DNA from: an uncultured Acetobacteraceae bacterium
GTDB taxonomy: Bacteria > Pseudomonadota > Alphaproteobacteria > Acetobacterales > Acetobacteraceae
NCBI GenBank assembly: GCA_903847525.1
Contig: CAINEA010000067.1
Span: 1-37,563, forward strand
DNA: 37,563 nt
Direction of reading: 5' to 3'
The notes beneath the pieces are model-generated. The model made no database searches. It was not told the origin of the DNA and saw only the letters and a list, made by a program, of their open reading frames with translations. Shown here one piece after another: positions 1 to 7,705 of this stretch (its first letter is position 1; each line of letters opens with the position of its first letter). A program made the translations under genes and the position numbers.

Positions 1-141
1 GTGAATTTCACAAGCTCATGCATGGTTTCATGCTTGGCGTTTTTGTTCATTAGGTTGGCGAACACGGCACGCTCGCAATCTGTCATCACGATGTAGCGAT
101 TGACCTGCCGCGTCTGACCGAAGCGATGAATCCGTTTGCCA
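1..141. repeat. Direct terminal repeat (copy 1 of 2), identical to 37423-37563; circular-assembly overlap
   Basis: The sequence gtgaatttcacaagctcatgcatgg...gaatccgtttgcca is identical at both ends of the window (141 bp). Confidence 0.97.
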
Positions 142-1283
142 GCCTGATAAAATTTCTCGAACGAGTGGGAGATCCCAACGTAAATGTCTTGGGCGCAGAA
201 CTGGAAGTTCAATCCCCATCCTGCAATCGAAGGCTTGGTCACCAGAACGCGAGCAGTGCCATCCGAGAACGCATCGAGCCTTTCCTCCTTCAGGTCATTG
301 GAATGATGGCCGGCGACCTCAACGGAGCCCGGAATGGCAGCGTGCATCGCCTCGCTCTCGGCATTAGTCTCGCACCAGACGACGAAGGATCCTGTCGAGT
401 TGTTGACCACTTCCGCAGCCGCGGCGACGCGGACCGCCATCGTCTTCCGGTTGTGCGCGTGCATCGCGGTGGACGACATGATTGGATTGACGAACAGCTC
501 CCCGGTATCAATCGACGACTGCATCAGTGAATCCACTTCGATGAACTCCGTGTTGACTGGTGGCAGGTCATATCCTGCGTCCTCACCGCCAACATCCGAA
601 GGTGTCCTAACGCATGCGGCCCACGATCCAACCCATTGCCAGAAGGTTTTGACGCTGTGCTTTTTGAGCCTCCACGTCCCGGTGTCGTAGGTGTCATTGA
701 TGAAGTAGGTCGCCAGCATTTGCGCCGGTGAACAGACGCCAAGGAACTCGGCATGCTGACCGAGTTCGGTGAAGTCGTTGGGCGCTGGCGTTGCCGAGCA
801 GCACAGCTTGAAACGAGTCGAGATAAACGCCTTGGTGATCGCTCGGCGCAACTTGCCTTCAAATGATTTCAGGATGGACGACTCATCCAAAACGACGCCC
901 GAGAAAACATCCGGTTGGAGTAGGTGCAGCCGGTCATAGTTGCAGATGTTGATGCCGGCGGTGACCTCGGATCCATCCTTGATTGTGTGCGCCTGGATTC
1001 CCCATCGGTCGGCCTCGGCGGCGGTCTGCTGCGCTACAGCGAGCGGGCATAGAATCAGCACTGGTTCACTTGTCGCGAGGTAGACTTGGTTTGCCCATTC
1101 CAACTGTTGAAACGTCTTCCCGAGGCCGCACTCTTCAAACAGCGCGAACCGGCCAACCTTCAACGCAAGTCGAACAAGATCGGCCTGCCATGGGAACAAC
1201 TTCGTGTTGAGTTGGCGCACTGGATCCATTCCGACCGACTGCGCAAACTTGGTTTTTGTTTCGATGAATTCGTCGTAGTTCAC
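1..1283 (-). CDS. SNF2-like SF2 helicase domain, N-terminal part of a helicase-DNA methyltransferase fusion continuing at 37422-36501 across the junction
   Basis: Manual translation from GTG at 1283: ALFEECGLGKTFQQLEWA (Walker A-like), GVVLDESS (motif II), CCSATPAPND (motif III), LVTKPSIAGWGLNFQ (motif V), YQAGKRIHRFGQTRQV (motif VI). Open through base 1. GTGA overlap with the upstream gene. Confidence 0.9.
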   Translation of the reverse strand, partial: MNYDEFIETKTKFAQSVGMDPVRQLNTKLFPWQADLVRLALKVGRFALFEECGLGKTFQQLEWANQVYLATSEPVLILCPLAVAQQTAAEADRWGIQAHTIKDGSEVTAGINICNYDRLHLLQPDVFSGVVLDESSILKSFEGKLRRAITKAFISTRFKLCCSATPAPNDFTELGQHAEFLGVCSPAQMLATYFINDTYDTGTWRLKKHSVKTFWQWVGSWAACVRTPSDVGGEDAGYDLPPVNTEFIEVDSLMQSSIDTGELFVNPIMSSTAMHAHNRKTMAVRVAAAAEVVNNSTGSFVVWCETNAESEAMHAAIPGSVEVAGHHSNDLKEERLDAFSDGTARVLVTKPSIAGWGLNFQFCAQDIYVGISHSFEKFYQAGKRIHRFGQTRQVNRYIVMTDCERAVFANLMNKNAKHETMHELVKF

Positions 1284-1444
1284 TTCAATCCTTTCAACCA
1301 CTCCGCCGCTTTGATGGCGTCGCTTTCGCAGATGTCCGAGAGCGTGACGCAGTTGTCCGACACGATGCCCTGATCTTGCAGGGCGTTCAGCGCCTTGGTT
1401 TCGGTCCAGCCGAGGCGCATGAGTTGGGTTAAGAGTGGGGTCAT
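1280..1444 (-). CDS. Small hypothetical protein (54 aa)
   Basis: MTPLLTQLMRLGWTETKALNALQDQGIVSDNCVTLSDICESDAIKAAEWLKGLK; ATGA and GTGA overlaps on either side. Confidence 0.7.
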   Translation of the reverse strand: MTPLLTQLMRLGWTETKALNALQDQGIVSDNCVTLSDICESDAIKAAEWLKGLK

Positions 1445-1776
1445 ACGTCAACCAATTGCTTAAACTCTGATACCACGGAATCAATGTCCGGGTGGCGTGA
1501 GTACACTGAGCCTTCTCTGGTACGGGCTGATAGGTGGAGCTTTACCATTCTTGGTCCAGACGACGTGATTTCAACCCGAACCGCCCATTTATGAGCAGCC
1601 AATACTAGTCGTGTGAGATGGTCGAAATCGAAGGTTGAAATACCTCCAAAGATGTTGGTCTCCCAATAGTCGTCCGAGTGCTTCTTGATCTTGCCGGCGT
1701 GGTGAATACCTCGAAAAGCGTATGCCAAGACACGATCTAATCTTTCAACGCTAGGCAGTTGGTGAGTTTCTTTCAT
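1441..1776 (-). CDS. Hypothetical protein (111 aa)
   Basis: ORF in the minus-strand chain, ATGA overlaps with neighbours. Confidence 0.7.
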   Translation of the reverse strand: MKETHQLPSVERLDRVLAYAFRGIHHAGKIKKHSDDYWETNIFGGISTFDFDHLTRLVLAAHKWAVRVEITSSGPRMVKLHLSARTREGSVYSRHPDIDSVVSEFKQLVDV

Positions 1777-2645
1777 CGGTCAATCCTCCTGGCCACATTC
1801 GCGGAACGCTTTGATGAATTCCGCCGCGACTTGCGGCACAATCGCATTGCCATATCCCCGCAACAGTCCCACTCGACCGGAACCCCATGAGCCAGCGGAC
1901 GAACTCCGGTGCCAACACGCCTGGATTTTCCGTCGCGGCATGGCAGGAGGTAGAAGGAATCCCAGAATCCAATCCGTTTGGATCCGTCAGTCTGGCTTGA
2001 CTCGCTAGCATCACCTGCATTTTGGATCCCGGCAGACCCGCTGCATCCTCGTTCGCTGATGGAGTCAGCCAGCCTGCAAGTGCTACTGTCGCCGACAACG
2101 CTCCGCCGGTCTGGTTCGGTCCCCCGTTGCTCCCGTCCGTCGCTCTGGGAGTCGGCCACCCAGTAGAGTCGCTGTCTGATATGGGGCGCGCCGACGCTGT
2201 GTGCGCCCAATACGGCCGCCCCGCAGGCGTAGCCTTCTGACTCCAGGTCTGCCGATACTCCATCGATCCAACCTTTTCCAATCGCTGACGCAACCTGTTC
2301 CCCAAACACTGTGACAGGTCGGCACTCGCGGATGAGGTAGAAGAAAACCGGCCAGAGGTGACGCTCGTCTTTGTCTCCGAGTTGTTTTCCGGCACTGCTG
2401 AACGGCTGGCAGGGGCAGGAACCAGTCCAGACGGGTTGGTCGTCGGGCCAGCCAGCGAGTCGGAGTGCGTATGACCAGCCACCAATGCCGGCGAAGAAAT
2501 GGCACTGCATAAACTCGCGAAGGTCATCTGCGCGGACTTCCTGGATCGGCCTTTCATCGACGATGCCGGGGGCGATGTGGCCGTCTTTGATGAGTTCACG
2601 GAGCCAAGCTGCGGCTTTGGGATCGTTTTCATTGTACCAGTTCAC
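1773..2645 (-). CDS. C5-cytosine-specific DNA methyltransferase (Dcm-like), with an apparent 1-nt frameshift near the C-terminus
   Basis: GTG start at 2645 (VNWYNENDPKAAAWLRELIK...). Motif I HFFAGIGGWSYALRLAGW, motif IV GSCPCQPFSSAGK, motif VI-like VFGEQV, motif VIII QRLYWVADS. Motif X (RGYGNAIVPQVAAEFIKAF) lies in a different frame after about 1880. Confidence 0.85.
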   Translation of the reverse strand: MNWYNENDPKAAAWLRELIKDGHIAPGIVDERPIQEVRADDLREFMQCHFFAGIGGWSYALRLAGWPDDQPVWTGSCPCQPFSSAGKQLGDKDERHLWPVFFYLIRECRPVTVFGEQVASAIGKGWIDGVSADLESEGYACGAAVLGAHSVGAPHIRQRLYWVADSQSDGREQRGTEPDRRSVVGDSSTCRLADSISERGCSGSAGIQNAGDASESSQTDGSKRIGFWDSFYLLPCRDGKSRRVGTGVRPLAHGVPVEWDCCGDMAMRLCRKSRRNSSKRSANVARRIDR

Positions 2646-2740
2646 CGGCTGATCCTCTTTGCCACGGCCCACGCGATCTTCAACCACCCGACGCCGAGGG
2701 ACGCGATGGTGAAGCATAGCGACAGGTTCAGGCACAACAT
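2642..2740 (-). CDS. Small single-TM hypothetical protein (32 aa)
   Basis: MLCLNLSLCFTIASLGVGWLKIAWAVAKRISR; overlaps the GTG start of the C5 MTase; an upstream in-frame GTG is also possible. Confidence 0.45.
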   Translation of the reverse strand: MLCLNLSLCFTIASLGVGWLKIAWAVAKRISR

Positions 2741-2760
2741 GAGGGGGTGAATGGTGGAGA

Positions 2761-3060
2761 TCACACCGCCTCCCTTCCCTCGACGACGCGGCGGGCGCGT
2801 GAGTCTTCCCACGGCTCTTTGCGCTCGGATTCCCAGCAGTCTTTACGGCCTTCCGAATACGCCTTCTCAACCTCATCCACCGGGACGAGGCGCGATGACC
2901 ATTCGCCGTAGTTACGTAGCCGGCGAATATGCGTTGAAATAATACACCAGAGCCCTCCGTCCTTTCCTCTTTCAAGATTTACAAGGAGAACCGGATACCC
3001 GGTCTGCTTCCTCCACCAATACGCTCCCGGCACCGTCGGTTTTGTTTCGGTGAAGTTCAT
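2761..3060 (-). CDS. Hypothetical protein, PGAYWWR family (99 aa)
   Basis: MNFTETKPTVPGAYWWR...EWSSRLVPVDEVEKAYSEG; paralogous to 9306-9656 and 33130-33435. Confidence 0.75.
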   Translation of the reverse strand: MNFTETKPTVPGAYWWRKQTGYPVLLVNLERGKDGGLWCIISTHIRRLRNYGEWSSRLVPVDEVEKAYSEGRKDCWESERKEPWEDSRARRVVEGREAV

Positions 3061-3422
3061 TTGATCCTATCCTTTCTCTTCGCGGCTCGTGAGTTGTCCC
3101 AGCCTTCGTTTCTCAGCCCGATATATTCCGTTGATGTTGGGCGGTGCTGTTTCGCGCAATGCCCGTCGTCGAACCCTTCGAGGTAGGCATCCTCGATCAG
3201 GTGTGATACTTTGGATCTAAGAGCGACGACCTCCGCGCAAAACTGCGTTGTTGTCTGTCCACGAGCGCAGCCGATGTTTTGTTTGATGCGCTCGATTTCG
3301 ATTCGGGCAGCGTTCAACTCCACTTCCAGCCGTTCCGCGTGGGTGAGAAGGTCGCTCCAGTTCGATTCGCGGTGGCTGACGTAGACCTCTGCAACGGCGT
3401 CTGTGCGTGGGGTTGCGCTCAC
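3057..3422 (-). CDS. Hypothetical protein (MSATPRTDA-type N-terminus, 121 aa)
   Basis: GTG start, overlapping start/stop with neighbours; coiled-coil-like segment. Confidence 0.75.
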   Translation of the reverse strand: MSATPRTDAVAEVYVSHRESNWSDLLTHAERLEVELNAARIEIERIKQNIGCARGQTTTQFCAEVVALRSKVSHLIEDAYLEGFDDGHCAKQHRPTSTEYIGLRNEGWDNSRAAKRKDRIK

Positions 3423-3562
3423 GGCTTCACCTCAGTGATTCGGTTGCCTTTTATCGAAATTCGATGGTCATTCGGAATCCCGTTAGCTGTGATGTCTCTT
3501 GTGCTCGTCCATCGCGAGCACAACCACCAGCCGACAATTAAACCGATGATGAAGAGTTTCAT
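3419..3562 (-). CDS. Small TM hypothetical protein (47 aa)
   Basis: MKLFIIGLIVGWWLCSRWTSTRDITANGIPNDHRISIKGNRITEVKP; ORF overlaps both neighbours by 4 nt. Confidence 0.6.
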   Translation of the reverse strand: MKLFIIGLIVGWWLCSRWTSTRDITANGIPNDHRISIKGNRITEVKP

Positions 3563-3864
3563 TTCGCCTCCTTAGCTTGGGTCCATTCGTTCCTGCGCTT
3601 GTAAATACTGTCTTCATACACAATGTCATCCCCCGCCTCCGCGAGCCTCTGGAGCTTGGATTTAAGATAGGCAACGCGGGCGCGGAGCCAAACAATTTCG
3701 CATCGTTCAGTATTTGGGATGAACGCTTTCCCAAGAATAGCCGACGAACCACATTTGAAGCAGCGTCGTTTTGGCGATACATACCAATGATCCATCCCAC
3801 AAAACGGGCACTTGTCCAACTCGGCTAGAAGCTCGTCGGTGATGATTGTGTCGGTGGTTATCAT
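3559..3864 (-). CDS. Zinc-ribbon hypothetical protein (101 aa)
   Basis: MITTDTIITDELLAELDKCPFCGMDHWYVSPKRRCFKCGSS: two CxxC pairs; start placed at the ATG overlapping the upstream stop. Confidence 0.7.
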   Translation of the reverse strand: MITTDTIITDELLAELDKCPFCGMDHWYVSPKRRCFKCGSSAILGKAFIPNTERCEIVWLRARVAYLKSKLQRLAEAGDDIVYEDSIYKRRNEWTQAKEAK

Positions 3865-4286
3865 CGCAATCCTTTCAACGCTTCGATCATTTCTTGCAAG
3901 CTGTTGACGACAAACACTAGCCATCCGTTGCATTCCATGCGTGCGTGGCAGTCGAGTTGTTCTTGTGAGCATTTTCCTCCAGCGACCTTTACCTCGACTC
4001 CGACTCCACCCGCATATTTGATTCCATGGTGTCGGTACATTTCCCAAGCGAAGGTAAAATCAGGCCAGCCAACCGTACCAGTCGTCTTCCGGTCCATCCT
4101 GTCATGCCGATAAACGATGCCCTTCGAGTTGAGCCACTGCTCAATCTGCCGGTGGATCTCACGCTCCGAGACACGCTCCTGATCGCGTTTGCAGTCCTCA
4201 GATGTGCGACCTGATTTGCCGAGACGCTTGCGGTCGGTGGGGCTCATGCGCTTGAGGATGTTGTCTGGGAGTTGGGTGGGGTTCAT
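3861..4286 (-). CDS. VRR-NUC domain nuclease (141 aa)
   Basis: TVGWPDFTFAW...GVGVEVKVAGGKCSQEQLDCHARMECNGWLVFVV resembles the VRR-NUC GxPD...ExK...Q core. Confidence 0.8.
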   Translation of the reverse strand: MNPTQLPDNILKRMSPTDRKRLGKSGRTSEDCKRDQERVSEREIHRQIEQWLNSKGIVYRHDRMDRKTTGTVGWPDFTFAWEMYRHHGIKYAGGVGVEVKVAGGKCSQEQLDCHARMECNGWLVFVVNSLQEMIEALKGLR

Positions 4287-4290
4287 GGCT

Positions 4291-4563
4291 TCAAAAGGGC
4301 ATATCGTCTTCCGCGTCATCAGGTGTCGGAGCGGTTGTCTTTTGCGCTGGTTTCTTGCCCCCGCCAACGGTCTTCCATGATCCAATGATGGGGCCTTTCT
4401 CGCCCTTCGCTCGGCGCTCTTGGTTGAGTCCTTGCGCCACGAATCCATCGTTGCCGTACTGATCCGGCTTTTCAACGAGTGCGATGTCGAGGTACTTCCC
4501 ATTTTTGCCATCGAACAATGCCGTCTTGTCGATGCGCGTTACGTTGATTTTGCAGACGATCAT
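4291..4563 (-). CDS. Single-stranded DNA-binding-like protein (90 aa)
   Basis: Acidic C-terminal tip PDDAEDDMPF like SSB; neighbours are recombination genes. Confidence 0.6.
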   Translation of the reverse strand: MIVCKINVTRIDKTALFDGKNGKYLDIALVEKPDQYGNDGFVAQGLNQERRAKGEKGPIIGSWKTVGGGKKPAQKTTAPTPDDAEDDMPF

Positions 4564-5672
4564 TTGTCCTCCTTCACGAGACTGGGTGCGTTTTGGGTTT
4601 CCTCGGTGCAGCCTTCCAAAATCGAGTCCACAGTGGCGGCTAGACCTTTTCCTTTTTCCATCGTGACCGCGCCAATGGCCGTCTTCAACGCGCCCTTGGT
4701 GATTTTGACCGACGACATGAAACCTTCGGATGTCATTCCGAGTCGTTCGCAGCGTTCCCACACGACCTCGGGCTTCGTGATCTTCTCGACCGTCGCTCCG
4801 GGTTTCAACACCCATCCGGTGATGATACCGCCGGCCTCAATAAACGCCTTCGCTTGATCTTTACGGGCCTCGATGACTTTGAGAGCGACCCGGGCGAGTT
4901 CCAGAAACCTGCCAAGCTCCTGGGGGTCGATGATGGCTGACTCTTTGGTGGATCCGATGACAGCAACGGCCTGTTGAGCCTCGGGACAAATCGCCTTTGC
5001 GCGGCAGTATTTGCACGCATCCTCTGAGGGGGTACGAGGTTGGTTGGGCTCTTTGATCCGCGCCATGTCTTCGGAAACCTCTGCGACAGCCGCCAGAAGG
5101 TCGGAGAACGTGTACCGGGCAATCGTTGGCTTGCCGGCGAGAGGTTGAATGATCGCCACCGTGATCTCGGTGAGGCTGTAATTCTCGACCGCGAGAACGA
5201 CCAGCGCACGCAACTGAAGATTGACCGAAGCCTCCCACACGTCACCCCTTCCGGTTTTGTAGTCCAGAACCAGGCCAGATGTTCCGGTGATGAACAGCGC
5301 GTCCGGTTCGCCCGACCACAACGGCGTTCCGTTCTCGTCACTCATCCACATGCGCTCTTCACGGAAGGTGTGATCCGGAGCGTTGAAGCCTGCCGTGCGG
5401 CGCACTTCAACCTCCTGGGCGACGCAGCGGTCGTAAATCTCGCGCTCGTTGTCGTCGAGTTCAATGGGCACCTTCCCAGAGATCGCTTCGTGAATCCTAG
5501 TTCCACTCGCAGCCGCTTCGCTGGGCAGGTCGTAGGGCATTCGTTTTTCGAGCAGGAACGATCCCGGACAAAGCGCGTACCGGACCGCGCTGGATGCGGA
5601 TGGTAGACCACGGCGAATGTCGGTGCTCACGGCTTTGCCTCCAGGCAGTTCTTTTGCGCGTGCTGAGATCAC
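4560..5672 (-). CDS. PD-(D/E)XK exonuclease, DUF2800/RecB-like (370 aa)
   Basis: GEPDALFITGTSGLVLDYKTGRG active-site arrangement; Cys cluster CKYCRAKAIC; SSAVRYALCPGS N-terminus. Confidence 0.85.
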   Translation of the reverse strand: MISARAKELPGGKAVSTDIRRGLPSASSAVRYALCPGSFLLEKRMPYDLPSEAAASGTRIHEAISGKVPIELDDNEREIYDRCVAQEVEVRRTAGFNAPDHTFREERMWMSDENGTPLWSGEPDALFITGTSGLVLDYKTGRGDVWEASVNLQLRALVVLAVENYSLTEITVAIIQPLAGKPTIARYTFSDLLAAVAEVSEDMARIKEPNQPRTPSEDACKYCRAKAICPEAQQAVAVIGSTKESAIIDPQELGRFLELARVALKVIEARKDQAKAFIEAGGIITGWVLKPGATVEKITKPEVVWERCERLGMTSEGFMSSVKITKGALKTAIGAVTMEKGKGLAATVDSILEGCTEETQNAPSLVKEDK

Positions 5673-6583
5673 TTGGCACCTCCCACAAACTCCTTGAGCG
5701 CGTCGATGGTGTCAGACTTGGATTTCACAAGCCGCGAAGCCAGCGCCACGCCCACACTTGAGAAAGAGTCGGACTCATGCTTCGCGAAGCCTGATTTCAT
5801 CGCCCAGGATTGCCATTGGTCGAACGTGAATCCAGCACCCGTGACCAGCGCGGCGAGTTGGTCCTGAGGCGAGAGAGGTGCGTTTGGATCATTCACTGGA
5901 GTGGTGCCGACGGGAACAGCAGGAGGATTCGCCTCGACCTCAGCACCTGGGATCTGGTCGTCGGATTCGACAGCGGGTGCGGCGATCTGTTTGGTTGGGC
6001 GCTGTTTGAAGATCGGCTTCGGGATCTCGTCCACGGTGACGCTCGCAATCGTTTGAGCTTCGTCCTCGTCGTGGATTCCGGCGAATCCGAACGCCACCCT
6101 AGCGCACTGGATCAGAGCCTTGTGCCGAAGCATCCGGCGCGGCTGAAGCCGCCAGGGGTCCGTGTTGCGCGAGCATTCGGAAAAGTATTCCGTGACCATA
6201 ATCGGCCGACTCCGACCTTTGACGAAAATGCGAGCCGTAACGCTGTGCGGCTTGCCGTCCGCGTCATCATCGGAAGTGAACTCGATCCCGTCGAACTCAG
6301 GACGGCGATTCATCAGCGAACACCATCCATCGACGCCGACGACGGGAGTGATTCCGCCGGCCTTGTTCGGGAATGCGTGAATCTCCTTGAGGAACGGATT
6401 GAGGCCGTACTCATGCGCGACGATGCAAAACGACTGCATCTCTTCGTCGGTAGCCTTGGCAAGGATCGTTGCCTTCAACGTCGCAAGGAATTTCGTCGGA
6501 TCGATCTGATACTTGCTCGCCATCGCCGTGATGAGACTCGGGCGCGCGGCTGGAACGACTGCTGTGGTTTGTTGGGTGCTCAT
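5669..6583 (-). CDS. bet: Phage recombination protein Bet / RecT-family annealing protein (304 aa)
   Basis: SFCIVAHEYGLNPFLKEIHAFPNKAGGITPVVGVDGWCSLMNRRPEFDGIEF closely resembles lambda Bet. Confidence 0.92.
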   Translation of the reverse strand: MSTQQTTAVVPAARPSLITAMASKYQIDPTKFLATLKATILAKATDEEMQSFCIVAHEYGLNPFLKEIHAFPNKAGGITPVVGVDGWCSLMNRRPEFDGIEFTSDDDADGKPHSVTARIFVKGRSRPIMVTEYFSECSRNTDPWRLQPRRMLRHKALIQCARVAFGFAGIHDEDEAQTIASVTVDEIPKPIFKQRPTKQIAAPAVESDDQIPGAEVEANPPAVPVGTTPVNDPNAPLSPQDQLAALVTGAGFTFDQWQSWAMKSGFAKHESDSFSSVGVALASRLVKSKSDTIDALKEFVGGAK

Positions 6584-6627
6584 ATTATTTTGCGGTCTCT
6601 CCCGCCGTCACTGGTTGATTAGGAGGT

Positions 6628-7542
6628 TCACTTCGCCTTGCCTCCGATGGTTACGGTAGGATCAACCGTCCCGAGCGTCGCGGAGCCGCAGACCGTCCCG
6701 AGCTTCACGGAGCCGCAGACCGTCCCGAGCGTCGCGTTGTCGCCGATCGTCCCGAGCGTCGCGTTGTCGCAGACCGTCCCGAGCGTCGCGGAGCCGCCGA
6801 CCGTCTCGAGCGTCGCGGAGCCGCAGACATAATCGAGCTTCGCGTTGCCGCAGACCGTCCCGAGCTTCACGGAGCCGCAGACCGTCCCGAGCGTCGCGTT
6901 GCCGCAGACCGTCCCGAGCGTCGCGTTGCCGCAGACCGTCCCGAGCTTCGCGTTGCCGCCGACATAATCGAGCGTCGCGGAGCCGTAGACATAATCGAGC
7001 TTCGCGTTGCCGTAGACCGTCCCGAGCTTCGCGTTGCCGCCGACCGTCCCGAGCTTCGCGTTGCCGCCGACCGTCCCGAGCTTCGCGTTGTCGCAGACCG
7101 TCCCGAGCGTCGCGTTGTCGCAGACCGTCCCGAGCGTCGCGGAGCCCATCACCGCATAAATCATGCAGTTTTTGGCCAACTCAGCTTTCGCCGCTCCAGT
7201 GAGGATGAACTGTCCACCGATCAACAGGAACACATCTCCCGTGATGATGATGGATTTGATATAGTCGCGCATCCTGCCGGACACGAATTCCTTCATCTCG
7301 TCGTCGAACCAATCCGGACACCGTTCCTCTTCGATTTTGAGTCTGTATCGCTGGGGTTTGTCAGCATCGGCCATTGACGGCGGGGAGAACTCGACGCAAG
7401 CGCAGTTGATCCGTGCGCGTTCTTTGACTCCGCGCATATGCATCAGTTCGGAATGGTGTTCAGTCCACGGGGACAGAAACACTTCGCAACCGCCTTTCCG
7501 CGATTCGTCGCGCAGAACGATCGCACTTTTGAATTCACACAC
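6628..7542 (-). CDS. Nonapeptide-repeat protein with a distinct N-terminal domain (about 304 aa from GTG at 7542)
   Basis: Eighteen tandem 9-residue units (G/D)N/S-A-x-L-G-T-V-x, for example GNAKLGTVC. Confidence 0.8.
   Translation of the reverse strand: MCEFKSAIVLRDESRKGGCEVFLSPWTEHHSELMHMRGVKERARINCACVEFSPPSMADADKPQRYRLKIEEERCPDWFDDEMKEFVSGRMRDYIKSIIITGDVFLLIGGQFILTGAAKAELAKNCMIYAVMGSATLGTVCDNATLGTVCDNAKLGTVGGNAKLGTVGGNAKLGTVYGNAKLDYVYGSATLDYVGGNAKLGTVCGNATLGTVCGNATLGTVCGSVKLGTVCGNAKLDYVCGSATLETVGGSATLGTVCDNATLGTIGDNATLGTVCGSVKLGTVCGSATLGTVDPTVTIGGKAK
6661..7146 (-). repeat. 27-bp tandem repeat array, about 18 degenerate units, inside a CDS
   Basis: Unit on + strand about cgagcgtcgcggagccgcagaccgtcc; period 27 nt. 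Confidence 0.9.
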
Positions 7543-7705
7543 GGGAAGCCTTTTTGGTTTTGAGTTTTGAGGAAATAATGTCGTCCAAAATGCGGCTGAT
7601 CGGCACCCCGGGCCGTTTGGCAATTTCCGATTCAATTCGGATCCGGGCCTTGGGTCCCGGGCGGTAGGTGATTTGCACGGCCAGAGGTTGACTCACTTGA
7701 CTCAT
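7535..7705 (-). CDS. Small ribbon-helix-helix-like protein (56 aa), putative regulator
   Basis: MSQVSQPLAVQITYRPGPKARIRIESEIAKRPGVPISRILDDIISSKLKTKKASRV; first gene of the minus-strand series. Confidence 0.55.
   Translation of the reverse strand: MSQVSQPLAVQITYRPGPKARIRIESEIAKRPGVPISRILDDIISSKLKTKKASRV

Noticed and set aside
1-141. True phage direct terminal repeat
   Set aside because: The length of 141 equals a common maximum assembly k-mer and lies inside a coding sequence that reads through in frame. Circular assembly overlap is more likely, though not proven.
1870-1895. Programmed -1 frameshift in the C5 methyltransferase
   Set aside because: GGGGTTCCGGTCGAG does not form a standard X XXY YYZ slippery heptamer. 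A one-base indel explains both frames more simply.
2646-2975. N-terminal extension of the C5 methyltransferase ORF to 2975
   Set aside because: It overlaps the PGAYWWR-family gene and a small TM ORF out of frame. GTG at 2645 gives a natural start (VNWYNENDPKAAAWL).
5810-6622. Plus-strand 270-aa ORF opposite bet
   Set aside because: Antisense to a confident Bet gene; no recognisable motifs and Arg/Asp-rich shadow composition.
6661-7146. 27-bp regular repeats resembling a CRISPR array
   Set aside because: Units are contiguous with no unique spacers, and they translate as an open 9-aa repeat in a CDS.
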